DNA of 64,000 bases from NCBI GenBank assembly GCA_038258425.1, contig JBBSPV010000017.1:1-64000 (forward strand), in the 5' to 3' direction. Numbering within the stretch: the stretch's first letter is position 1; each line of letters opens with the position of its first letter. A model generated the notes under the pieces. It saw only the letters and a list, made by a program, of their open reading frames with translations, did not search any database and was not told the DNA's origin. Positions 43,161-50,821 of the stretch are shown piece by piece. The DNA is from DATLGB01 sp038258425. Lineage in GTDB: Bacteria > Actinomycetota > Thermoleophilia > Solirubrobacterales > Solirubrobacteraceae. Made by a program: the position numbers and the translations under genes.

Positions 43161-44065
43161 GCCGGACGTCGGCCCTGGGCGAACGCGAGCGCCTCGGCGG
43201 CGAGCCGCGCCCGGCCGACGGCGCCGTCCATGAGCAGGTCGGTGCGCAGGACCGGCAGCCCGTCGACCGGTTCGTCGGCGACCATGCCGTCCAGCAGCCC
43301 GGCGTAGAGCCCGGCGACGCCGGCCGCGGTGGGCGAGGCGCCCGCGGCCTCCAGGAAGGGCAGGGTCGGCCCCTTGAGGGCCTCGCCGCCGACCAGCGGG
43401 GAGACCGCCACCACCGGCGCGCGGGCGTCGCGCAGGGCGTCGCGCACGCCCAGCACGGCGAGGATCGGGCCGATGGAGATCACCGGGTTGCTCGGGCCGA
43501 TGACCACGGCCTCGGCGTCCGCGATCGCCCCGAGCACCTCCGGAGTCGCGGCGGCGGTCTCGGCGCCACGCAGCTCGACGCGGGTGACCGGCGTCGTCGC
43601 CGCCCTGCCGCCGGCGCGGATCATCCACGCCTGGAACGGGACGCCGTCGACCCAGGTGCGGACGGGATCGTCGCTCATCGGCAGCACGCGCGCCCGGACG
43701 CCGAGGGTCACCCGCAGCGCCTCGAGCGCCTCCGTGAGCCGCTCGCCGGCGGCGAGGCGCCGGGCCCGGTCCCGGCCGATCTCGAGGTCCTCGTCGCCGA
43801 GGTCGAACCACACGTCCTCGCCCCGCGCCCGCAGGCGGTCCATGGCGTGGAAGCTGTCGCCCGCGAGGCCCCAGCCGCGCGCGTCGATGCGGTCCGCGAG
43901 CCAGAAGAGCGCGAGGTCGGGGTCCGGCGACACGTGCGCGCCGTAGAGCTCGACGTCGTCGCCGGTGTTGGCGACGACGACCAGCTCGTCCGGACCCACG
44001 ACGTCGAGCATCCCGCGGGCGAGCTTGGCGCCCCCGGTCCCGCCCGCGAGCACGACGACCGTCAT
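43157..44065 (-). CDS. cofD: 2-phospho-lactate (or PEP) transferase of F420 synthesis
   Basis: A 302-residue CofD/FbiA that joins the activated phospholactate (or enolpyruvyl) group to FO, giving (dehydro)F420-0. It has LAGGTGGAKLARGM, VVANTGDDVELYGAHVSPDPDL, LGDEDLEIGRDRARRL, IGPSNPVISIGPIL and the VSPLVGGEALKGP loop. TACGCT (44073-44078) lies 7 nt before ATG 44065. It is separated from fbiC-cofC-cofE by the SDR and the glycosyltransferase. Confidence 0.94.
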   Translation of the reverse strand: MTVVVLAGGTGGAKLARGMLDVVGPDELVVVANTGDDVELYGAHVSPDPDLALFWLADRIDARGWGLAGDSFHAMDRLRARGEDVWFDLGDEDLEIGRDRARRLAAGERLTEALEALRVTLGVRARVLPMSDDPVRTWVDGVPFQAWMIRAGGRAATTPVTRVELRGAETAAATPEVLGAIADAEAVVIGPSNPVISIGPILAVLGVRDALRDARAPVVAVSPLVGGEALKGPTLPFLEAAGASPTAAGVAGLYAGLLDGMVADEPVDGLPVLRTDLLMDGAVGRARLAAEALAFAQGRRPA

Positions 44066-44072
44066 GCCCGCG

Positions 44073-44078
44073 AGCGTA
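44073..44078 (-). promoter_or_regulatory. -10 element of cofD
   Basis: Minus-strand TACGCT, 7 nt before ATG 44065. Confidence 0.5.
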
Positions 44079-44082
44079 GGCC

Positions 44083-44496
44083 TCACCCGTCCGGGCCGCT
44101 CGTGTCGGCGAAGGAGTGGTGCTCGTGGGCGACCACCCAGCGGCCGGCCTCCCGGCGCAGGCCGAGCGTCAGCCGCAGCCGGGTCTCCGGGTGCGCCGCG
44201 AGCTCCTGCGGCGTTCCGCAGCGCAGCAGGGCGTGGGCGTAGGCGAGGTCCTCGCCGGCGGTGACGTCGAGGGCCACGATCTCGAACGAGGCGCCCGCGG
44301 CCTGCCATCGGAAGAACCCCGGCCACGTGTGTCCGTAGGCGTCGATTCCCCGCACGCCGTCGTGGGGCGGCGGGACGTCGAACATCAGGATGTCCTCAGC
44401 GTGGTCGGGCAGCACGCGGTCCAGGTCGCCGGTGTGCACGGCCTGCGCCCAGCGCTCGACGAGGTCGCGGATCTCCGCGGCGTGGTCGGGCATCAC
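44083..44496 (-). CDS. SnoaL/DUF4440-like protein
   Basis: A 137-residue NTF2-fold protein (EIRDLVERWAQAVHTGDLDRVLPDHAEDILMFDVPPP ... GRWVVAHEHHSF), typical of the SnoaL-like/ketosteroid isomerase-like group. No clear catalytic dyad is assigned. GTG 44496 overlaps the stop of the upstream, frameshifted reductase gene (GTGA). Confidence 0.8.
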   Translation of the reverse strand: MMPDHAAEIRDLVERWAQAVHTGDLDRVLPDHAEDILMFDVPPPHDGVRGIDAYGHTWPGFFRWQAAGASFEIVALDVTAGEDLAYAHALLRCGTPQELAAHPETRLRLTLGLRREAGRWVVAHEHHSFADTSGPDG

Positions 44497-45046
44497 GCCT
44501 GCACCTCGTAGCGCAGCAGGACGGCGCCGGACACGAACGGCCGGGTCTCGAGCAGCCGCAGCCCGGCGTCGGCGGACTCGAAGAGCCGCGCGCCGCGCCC
44601 GACGACGACCGGGAAGACGAAGAGCCGGTACTCGTCGACGAGGCCGGCGGCGACCAGCGCGTGGACGAGCTGGACGCTCCCCGTGGCGACGATGTCGCGG
44701 CCTGAGGTCTCCTTCAGCGCTTGGACCTCGTCGACCACGGGCCCGCGCAGCACCGTGGAGTGGTCCCAGCCCGGATCCTCCAGCGTGCTGGAGACGACGT
44801 ACTTGTCCACCGCGTTGAGGTAGTCGGCGACGCCCGTCGGGTCGTCCGTCTGCAGCGGCCAGAACCCCCGAAGGTCTCGAACGTGTTGCGGCCCACCAGC
44901 AGCGCGTCGGCGGCCGCCTGGTGCTCGCGGGTCGCCGCCGCGAGGTCGGACTGGTCGACGTCCTCGGCGAGCGGGTCGAACCATCCGGCCGACATGTCGA
45001 TCACGCCGTCGAGCGTGATGTTCTCCGTGACGACGAGCTTGCGCAT
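44493..45046 (-). pseudogene. Dihydrofolate reductase-family protein, frameshifted
   Basis: The N-terminal 55 residues (MRKLVVTENITLDGVIDM ... ALLVGRNTFETF) read from ATG 45046, which has a good GGAGG site. They continue in another frame as RGFWPLQTDDPTGVADYLN through to the normal RibD_C/DHFR-like end (TGSVQLVHALVAAGLVDEYR ... ALLRYEVQA). One base is missing at about 44866-44873, next to a run of five C. Restoring one base would give a roughly 184-residue intact protein. It is either a real lesion or a sequencing error in the homopolymer. Confidence 0.85.
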
Positions 45047-45107
45047 CGGGCCTCCTTGTGCTGGCGTTGTCGGGAAGTAGACCGGACTCGTCCGCCCGAC
45101 TCATCGC

Positions 45108-46070
45108 ATGGAGCCCATCGCCCTTGATCCGGTCGACGCGCTGAGCATCACGACGCTCGTCGACAACGTAACCGACATCCTGCTCGGTGACGCCGGGCCG
45201 GCCACGCGAGCCCCCTTCGCGCTGGCGACCACGGGTCGGGTCCTCCGGGCCGAGCACGGCTTCTCGTGCCTCGTGACGATGACGGGGGCGGGCCGGACGA
45301 CGCGGATCCTCTTCGACGCGGGAATCACCCCGGACGGGCTGGTCGAGAACTTGCGCCACTTGGAGCTGTCGCCGCGAGAGATCGACATCATCGTGCTCAG
45401 CCACGGGCACTGGGACCACACCACGGGCATGGACGGCCTCGTGGCCGAGCTGGGCCGGACGCAGGTGCCGGTGCTCATCCACCCCGACTTCTGGAGTCGC
45501 CGCCGCGTCGCGCTGCCGGGCCGCGAACCGGTCGAGCTGCCGTCCACGAGCAGATCCGCGCTGCAGGGCGCGGGCTTCGAGATCGTCGAGCAGCAGCAGC
45601 CGTCCTTCCTGCTCGACGGCTCGCTGCTGGTCACCGGCGAAGTGGATCGCACGAGCGACTTCGAGCGTGGCTTCCCGAGTCACCAGGCCTTCCGGCGCGG
45701 GGGCTGGGAGCCCGACCCGCTGATCCTCGACGACCAGGCGCTGGTCGCGAACGTGCGTGGACGCGGGCTGGTCGTGCTCACCGGCTGCGGCCACTCCGGG
45801 ATCGTCAACGTCCTGCGCTACGCCCGCAAGCTCACCGGCGAGGACCGCCTGCACGCGGTGGTCGGCGGCTTCCACCTCAGCGGTCCGCAGTTCGAGCCGA
45901 TCATCGCGCCCACCCTCGACGCGCTGACCGCCCTCGCGCCCGATCACCTCGTGCCCTCGCACTGCACGGGCTGGCGCGCCGTGCACGCCATCGCGGCTCG
46001 CTTCCCCGACGCGTTCATCCAGAACAGCGTCGGCACCCGCTTCGACTTCGCGTCGGCGGCGGCGAGCTAG
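45108..46070 (+). CDS. MBL-fold hydrolase, dihydropterin-associated type
   Basis: A 320-residue MBL-fold protein with SHGHWDHTTGMDGL, FERGFPSHQAFRRG, VVLTGCGHSGIVN and VVGGFHLSGP. This set matches the group annotated as 7,8-dihydropterin-6-yl-methyl-4-(beta-D-ribofuranosyl)aminobenzene phosphate synthase-like. The true substrate in bacteria is unknown. It is divergent from the broken reductase gene, and its TAG stop interlocks in CTAG with the broken ridA copy. Confidence 0.82.
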   Translation: MEPIALDPVDALSITTLVDNVTDILLGDAGPATRAPFALATTGRVLRAEHGFSCLVTMTGAGRTTRILFDAGITPDGLVENLRHLELSPREIDIIVLSHGHWDHTTGMDGLVAELGRTQVPVLIHPDFWSRRRVALPGREPVELPSTSRSALQGAGFEIVEQQQPSFLLDGSLLVTGEVDRTSDFERGFPSHQAFRRGGWEPDPLILDDQALVANVRGRGLVVLTGCGHSGIVNVLRYARKLTGEDRLHAVVGGFHLSGPQFEPIIAPTLDALTALAPDHLVPSHCTGWRAVHAIAARFPDAFIQNSVGTRFDFASAAAS

Positions 46071-46458
46071 GGCGAGACGCCCGGCAGCACCGCGATCGCC
46101 TCGATCGACACGAGCAGGCCGAACGGCAACCGCACGTTGGCCGGGGCGGACAGGGCCGGCGGCGGATCGGGCATGTGCCGGGCGTGACCTCGTTGATTGG
46201 ACCGAAGTCCTCGACGTCGGCGTAGAAGATCGTCGTCTTGACCACGTCGGCCACGGACGCGCCGGCGCCGGCGAGCACGGCGGCGAGGTTGACGAGCGCC
46301 TGCTCGGTCTGCGCCTCGACGCCCTCCGCGATTCCGCCCGTGGCGGCGTCGATACCGGCCATGCCCGAGCAGAAGACCAGGTCGCCGGCGACGATCGCCT
46401 GGCTGTAGGGCGCGATGGCGGCCGGGGCCTGATCGCTCGAGACCGCCTGCCGGATCAG
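46067..46458 (-). pseudogene. Second RidA-family gene, frameshifted and without a normal start
   Basis: Residues IRQAVSSDQAPAAIAPYSQA through VKTTIFYADVEDFGPINEV are a clear RidA N-terminal two-thirds. The remainder (ARHMPDPPPALSAPANVRLP ... IAVLPGVSP) continues in a different frame. One base is missing near 46185, just after NEV, where most relatives have Tyr. The only codon at the conserved start is CTG 46458, which overlaps the enoyl-CoA hydratase stop (CTGA). Two defects together suggest a dead gene. The intact copy is at 11041-11439. Confidence 0.82.
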
Positions 46459-47237
46459 CGGCCGGTGAACTCGGGCTGGCGGCGCTCGACGAAGGCCTGG
46501 GCGCCCTCCGCGAAGTCCGCGGTGCGCGCGCACGCCTCCTGCAACGCGACCTCGAGCTCGAGCGTGGTGGAGAGCGCCGGCCGGGCCGAGGCGTCGAGCA
46601 CCCGCTTGGCCAGGCCGACCGCCACCGGCGCGCAGAGCAGCAGTTCGTCGACGAGCCGCGTCGTGGCCGCCTCGAGCTCCGCCGCCGGCGCGACGCGCTG
46701 CACGAGGCCGATGGCCTCCGCCTCCTCGCCACCGACCAGGCGGCCGGTCATGACGAGCTCCTTGGCCTTGCCGAGCCCGACGAGCGCCGGCAGGCGAGAG
46801 GACCCGCCGACGTCGGGCACGAGGCCGATGCGCGTCTCGGGCAGGCCGGCGACGGCGTCCGCGGCCATCACCCGCAGGTCGCAGGCCAGCGCCGTCTCCA
46901 GCGCGCCGCCGATGCAGCCGCCCTGGATGGAACAGACCGTGGCCTTGGGCATCTCCTCGAGCTGGTTGGCCACGTCGAGCCAGGCCTTGCGGAACGGGCG
47001 CAGCCGGTCGGGCTGCCGGGAGAAGTCGCGCAGCTCCACGAGGTCGACGCCGGAGGAGAACATCGGCCCCTCGCCGCGCAGCAGGACCACGTGGACGTCC
47101 GGGTTGCCCGCGGCCTCGCGCAGCGCCTCGCCGAGGGCCCCGATGAGCTCCCGGCTGAAGGCGTTGCGCTTCTCCGGGCGGTTGAGGACGACGTGGCGGA
47201 CGCGGCCGGCGTCCTCGGTCAGCACGAGCTCGGACAT
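46455..47237 (-). CDS. Enoyl-CoA hydratase/isomerase family protein
   Basis: A 260-residue crotonase-fold enzyme with VVLNRPEKRNAFSRELI, the oxyanion-hole segments RGEGPMFSSGVDL and CSIQGGCIGGALETALACDL, and PETRIGLVPDVGGSSRLP. The usual catalytic Glu pair is only partly present: LPETRIG has one Glu, and the earlier position is Gly/Ala-rich. Hydratase or isomerase activity is therefore uncertain. AGCCTA (minus TAGGCT, 47244-47249) lies 6 nt before ATG 47237. Confidence 0.86.
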   Translation of the reverse strand: MSELVLTEDAGRVRHVVLNRPEKRNAFSRELIGALGEALREAAGNPDVHVVLLRGEGPMFSSGVDLVELRDFSRQPDRLRPFRKAWLDVANQLEEMPKATVCSIQGGCIGGALETALACDLRVMAADAVAGLPETRIGLVPDVGGSSRLPALVGLGKAKELVMTGRLVGGEEAEAIGLVQRVAPAAELEAATTRLVDELLLCAPVAVGLAKRVLDASARPALSTTLELEVALQEACARTADFAEGAQAFVERRQPEFTGR

Positions 47238-47243
47238 GGCCGG

Positions 47244-47249
47244 AGCCTA
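47244..47249 (-). promoter_or_regulatory. -10 element of the enoyl-CoA hydratase gene
   Basis: Minus-strand TAGGCT, 6 nt before ATG 47237. Confidence 0.5.
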
Positions 47250-48671
47250 CGCCGCGACGGCCTCGTGCTCGCTGGTCACCGGCGCCCCGGCGTACGCGCC
47301 GCCCGGGCAGTCCGCGCAGCGGACCTCGCGGCGCGGATTGCGGATCCCGGTGAGGGCGAGCACGCCGCCGAGGCCCACGGCCAGCGCGCCGACGAGCATC
47401 ACCCGGTGAAAGCCCGCGACATCGAGCGTGCCGCCGGTGACGATGCCGAGTGCGGCCACCCCGAACAGGCCCGCCATGCGCGCGATGGCGTTGTTGATCC
47501 CCGACGCGATGCCGGCGTTGTGCTCGTCGGCGTCGGCGAGCACGGTGGCGGTCAGCGGCGCGACGGTCGCCGACAGTCCGAGGGAGAAGAGCAGCAGGCC
47601 GGGCAGGACCTCGGTCAGGTAGGGGGCGTCGCGGCCCACCCTTAGGTAGAGCAGCAGCCCGGTGGCGGCCACGAGCGGCCCGATGCCCATCAGCAGCCGC
47701 GGGCCGATGCGGTCCGCCAGGGCGCCCATGCGCTTGGAGAGCACGAACATGACGAGCGTCGTCGGCATGGTGGCCAGCCCGGCCTGGAGCGCCGAGTAGC
47801 CCGACACCTGCTGGAGGAAGAGGCCGAGCGTGAAGAGGTTGATCGACAGCCCGCCGTACATGGCCAGCGTCTGGGCGTTGCCGATCGCGAAGTTGCGCCG
47901 GGAGAAGAGCTCCAGCGGGAGCATCGGGTGGCGGGCGCGCCGCTCCCAGGCGAGGAAGGCGGCGAAGAGGGCGAGGCCGGCCACGAGCGGGACCCAGACG
48001 GAGGGGGCGCCCCAGCCGAGCGCGGGCTGGCGGGTGAGCGCGTAGACGGGCCCGGCGAGGCCGAGCGCGCACAGCGTGGCGCCCCGGTAGTCGATCCGGC
48101 CGCGGGCCGGCTCGCGCTCGGCCTGCTCGACGGCCTTGGCCACGAGGATGAGCGTCGCGAGCACGAAGGGGACGTTGATCGCGAAGATCCAGCGCCAGGA
48201 GGCGGCGTCGACGAGGAAGCCGCCCGCGAGCGGCCCGATGACGAAGGCGATGCCCGACCACGCCGTCCAGGAGCCGATCGCGGCGCCGCGCTGGTCGGGC
48301 GGGAAGGCGGCGATGATGACCGCCAGCGCGCTCGGGGTCAGCAGCGCGCCGAAGACGCCTTGCAGGGCGCGGGCGCCGACGAGCACGCCGATCGACGGCG
48401 CGAGCGCGCAGCCGATCGAGGCGATGCCGAAGCCGGCGACACCGACGGAGAAGACCCGCCGCTCGCCGAGCACGTCGCCGAGCGAGCCGCCGATGAGGAT
48501 CAGGGAGCCGAGCGTGAGCAGGTACGCGTTGGAGACCCACTGCTGACCGGCGAGCCCGCCGCCCAGGGCGTCGCGGATCGCCGGCAGGGCGACGTTGACG
48601 ACGGTCGAGTCCAGCCCCGCCACGAACGTCCCCATGATGGCGGCGGCGAGGGCGAGGCGCTGGCGGGACAC
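47247..48671 (-). CDS. MFS drug:H+ antiporter, DHA2 (EmrB/QacA) type
   Basis: A 474-residue major-facilitator exporter. The N-terminal AIMGTFVAGLDSTVVNVALPAI is the DHA2 motif D1, LTLGSLILIGGSLGDVLGERRVF is motif A and the IGPLAGGFLVDAASWRWIFAINVP region is motif C. About 13-14 membrane helices are expected. GTG 48671 has TAAGGT about 10 nt upstream, preceded by a CTTG-GCGC-CAAG palindrome that may be an operator. The 3' end contains Cys-rich CADCPGGAY, unusual for the family. Confidence 0.88.
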   Translation of the reverse strand: MSRQRLALAAAIMGTFVAGLDSTVVNVALPAIRDALGGGLAGQQWVSNAYLLTLGSLILIGGSLGDVLGERRVFSVGVAGFGIASIGCALAPSIGVLVGARALQGVFGALLTPSALAVIIAAFPPDQRGAAIGSWTAWSGIAFVIGPLAGGFLVDAASWRWIFAINVPFVLATLILVAKAVEQAEREPARGRIDYRGATLCALGLAGPVYALTRQPALGWGAPSVWVPLVAGLALFAAFLAWERRARHPMLPLELFSRRNFAIGNAQTLAMYGGLSINLFTLGLFLQQVSGYSALQAGLATMPTTLVMFVLSKRMGALADRIGPRLLMGIGPLVAATGLLLYLRVGRDAPYLTEVLPGLLLFSLGLSATVAPLTATVLADADEHNAGIASGINNAIARMAGLFGVAALGIVTGGTLDVAGFHRVMLVGALAVGLGGVLALTGIRNPRREVRCADCPGGAYAGAPVTSEHEAVAA

Positions 48672-48681
48672 GATGGCGACG

Positions 48682-48701
48682 ACCTTACTTGTGCGCGCAA
48701 G
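48682..48701 (-). promoter_or_regulatory. Promoter and palindrome of the MFS gene
   Basis: ACCTTA (48682-48687) is the minus-strand -10 TAAGGT. CTTGTGCGCGCAAG (48688-48701) is palindromic except for one base pair and touches the -10, a typical repressor position. Confidence 0.5.
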
Positions 48702-48708
48702 AACACGC

Positions 48709-49506
48709 TCACGCCTCGGCGTCGGCCCGCTCGCGCCGCTCCTCGAGCAGATACGCGCCGACGGTGCCCGCCAGCGCCGCCACCACGACGAGGCCCACCG
48801 CGAAGCCGCCGAGCATCACCAGCCGCCCGGCGGGGGTCTCCGGCAGCGGGTCACCCTGCAGGGCGACGACCGTCGTCGCTGACCAGATAAGCGCGTCGCC
48901 GAAACCGTCGAAGGTGCCGTGGCCACGCTCGGCGAGCCAGGCGAGCTGGGCCGCGGCGAGCGTCACGACGCCGGCCACGGCGGCGAGGAACCCGGCGCGC
49001 GAGCCCAACAGCTGCCGGGCCACCCCGGTGGACCGGTACGACGTCGAGACGACGCGGGCGGCCGGCAGGGCGCGGCCGAGGCGCAGCAGGGCGCCGAAGC
49101 GCAGCAGGCGCAGCGTGGGCACGAGGAGCATGAGCACCGCGAGCCAGTTGTGGCGCAGGAACCGGGTGGTCGACGGCGCCGCGACGAGCCGCGCGCCGAA
49201 GTCGATCACGAACACGGCCCAGATGACCCAGGTCGCCACCTCGAACGTGCGCTCCCAGCCCGGCGACAGGCCCGGGTCGGCGAGGGCGAAGGCGGTGAGC
49301 AGGGCGAAGACGAGCCCCAGCACCGCCATGAGCGGATCGAGCCGCTCGGTCTGGCGGGCCAGCCAGCGCTCGTAGCCGGCCTCGTCGCGGTCGCGCCGCC
49401 GCGGCCGCGGCGTGGGGGAGCCCCGCTCGGCCGGCGGGCAGGAGCCGCCCGATCGCCGCAGCGTCGCCTGCGCCAGGCGTCCGTCTCCACGTCGCGAGCC
49501 TCCCAC
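48709..49506 (-). CDS. Voltage-gated-channel-like membrane protein with altered filter
   Basis: A 265-residue protein with an S1-S6-like layout: LMAVLGLVFALLTAFALA, FEVATWVIWAVFVIDFGARL, LAVLMLLVPTLRLLRF, an Arg/Leu segment (RFGALLRLGRAL), AGFLAAVAGVVTLAAAQLAWL and LVMLGGFAVGLVVVAALAGTVGAYL. The pore loop is WSATTVVALQGDPLP, with no TVGYG potassium filter, so potassium selectivity is doubtful. The first 40 residues before the membrane part are Arg-rich and GTG 49506 may not be the true start. The phr stop lies 9 bp upstream. Confidence 0.75.
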   Translation of the reverse strand: MGGSRRGDGRLAQATLRRSGGSCPPAERGSPTPRPRRRDRDEAGYERWLARQTERLDPLMAVLGLVFALLTAFALADPGLSPGWERTFEVATWVIWAVFVIDFGARLVAAPSTTRFLRHNWLAVLMLLVPTLRLLRFGALLRLGRALPAARVVSTSYRSTGVARQLLGSRAGFLAAVAGVVTLAAAQLAWLAERGHGTFDGFGDALIWSATTVVALQGDPLPETPAGRLVMLGGFAVGLVVVAALAGTVGAYLLEERRERADAEA

Positions 49507-49515
49507 GGTCCTGCC

Positions 49516-50811
49516 CTACCCCGACAGGGCGCCGCGGAAGGCCTCGATCGCGCGCCGGCGCTCCGCCGCGTGGTCGACCATCGGCGCGGGATAGGCGCCG
49601 GGGTCGGTGGCGAGCTCGGGCACCCAGCGCCCGACGTAGCGCCCGTCGGGGTCGAAGCGCTCCTGCTGGCGGGCCGGGCTGAAGACGCGCGTGTAGTCGT
49701 GCGGGTCGGTGCCCGTGCCCGCCGTCCACTGCCAGCCGCCGTTGTTGGACGCGACGTCGCCGTCGATCAGGTGCCGCATGAAGTGCCGCTCGCCCAGGCG
49801 CCAGTCCAGGTGCAGGTCCTTCGTCAGGAAGGACGCCACGATCATGCGGGCCCGGTTGTGCAGCCAGCCGCAGGCCAGCAGCTGGCGCATCCCGGCGTCG
49901 ACGACCGGAAAGCCCGTCCGGCCGCGCTGCCAGGCCTCGAACGCCGCGGGGTCCGTGCGCCAGGGGAGGTCGTCCAGCTCCGGGCGGAAGGCGTGGCGGA
50001 CCACGTGCGGGTGGTGGACGAGCACGGAGGCGTAGAAGTCGCGCCAGGCCAGCTCGGCGCGCCACTTCGCCGGCCCGCGGCCCTCGAGGGCGGCCGCGCG
50101 GCGCTCGGCGAGCAGCGGCGAGAGCGTGCCGAAGTGCAGGTCCTGGCTCAGCCGGGACGTCGGGTCGGCGAGCACGCCCCGGCGGGTCGCGTAGCGGTGC
50201 ACGCCGCCGTCCGCGCCCAGCCAGGCCTCCAGGCGCCCGAGCGCCGCCGCCTCGCCGGGCTCCGGCCGGTCCTCCAGCGCGGGCGCCTCGAGCCCGGGCA
50301 GGGGTTCGGAGTCCACCGCATCCGGCACGGGTACGGTCGCCGGTCCGTCGAGGAGCTCCCGGCGCGGCTGGCGCTCCCACGCGCGCCGGAACGGACTGAA
50401 GACCCGCGGCGGGCCGAGCGCGCCGAGCCGGCCGGCGAACAGGCCCGGCCCGAGGCGCAGCTCCACCCGGGCCGCGACCCGCGCGTCGCGCGCGCGGGCG
50501 AACGGGGACGCGTCGCCGGCGGCGTAGACGGCGTCGGCGCCCGCCTCGGCGGCGACGGCGGGGACGACCTCCTCCGGCCTGCCCGTGCGCACGACGAGGC
50601 GCCCGCCGCGCGAGCACAGGCCCGCGTCGAGCGCCGCGAGGCAGTCGAGCATGTAGCGCGTGCGGTTCGCCGAGGCGAAGCGCCCGCGCCGCAGGCGGGG
50701 GTCGAGCACGAACAACGGCACGACCGCGTCGTGCGCCGCCAGGGCGGCGGCGAGCGGCGGGTGGTCGTGCAGCCGCAGGTCGCGGCGCAGCCAGACGACG
50801 CCGGTGCTCAC
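49516..50811 (-). CDS. phr: Class I deoxyribodipyrimidine photolyase
   Basis: A 431-residue photolyase/cryptochrome that repairs cyclobutane dimers with blue light. The photolyase domain opens with VVWLRRDLRLHDHPPL, and the FAD domain has SRLSQDLHFGTLSP, ELAWRDFYASVLVHHP, FPVVDAGMRQLLACGWLHNRARMIVASFLTKDL, and NNGGWQW with TDPHDYTRVFSP. FO made by FbiC could serve as antenna. GTG 50811 is preferred, though ATG 50823 would overlap the start codon of the divergent aacS. Either way the promoters must lie inside the opposing gene. Confidence 0.92.
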   Translation of the reverse strand: MSTGVVWLRRDLRLHDHPPLAAALAAHDAVVPLFVLDPRLRRGRFASANRTRYMLDCLAALDAGLCSRGGRLVVRTGRPEEVVPAVAAEAGADAVYAAGDASPFARARDARVAARVELRLGPGLFAGRLGALGPPRVFSPFRRAWERQPRRELLDGPATVPVPDAVDSEPLPGLEAPALEDRPEPGEAAALGRLEAWLGADGGVHRYATRRGVLADPTSRLSQDLHFGTLSPLLAERRAAALEGRGPAKWRAELAWRDFYASVLVHHPHVVRHAFRPELDDLPWRTDPAAFEAWQRGRTGFPVVDAGMRQLLACGWLHNRARMIVASFLTKDLHLDWRLGERHFMRHLIDGDVASNNGGWQWTAGTGTDPHDYTRVFSPARQQERFDPDGRYVGRWVPELATDPGAYPAPMVDHAAERRRAIEAFRGALSG

Positions 50812-50821
50812 GAGCCGTAGC

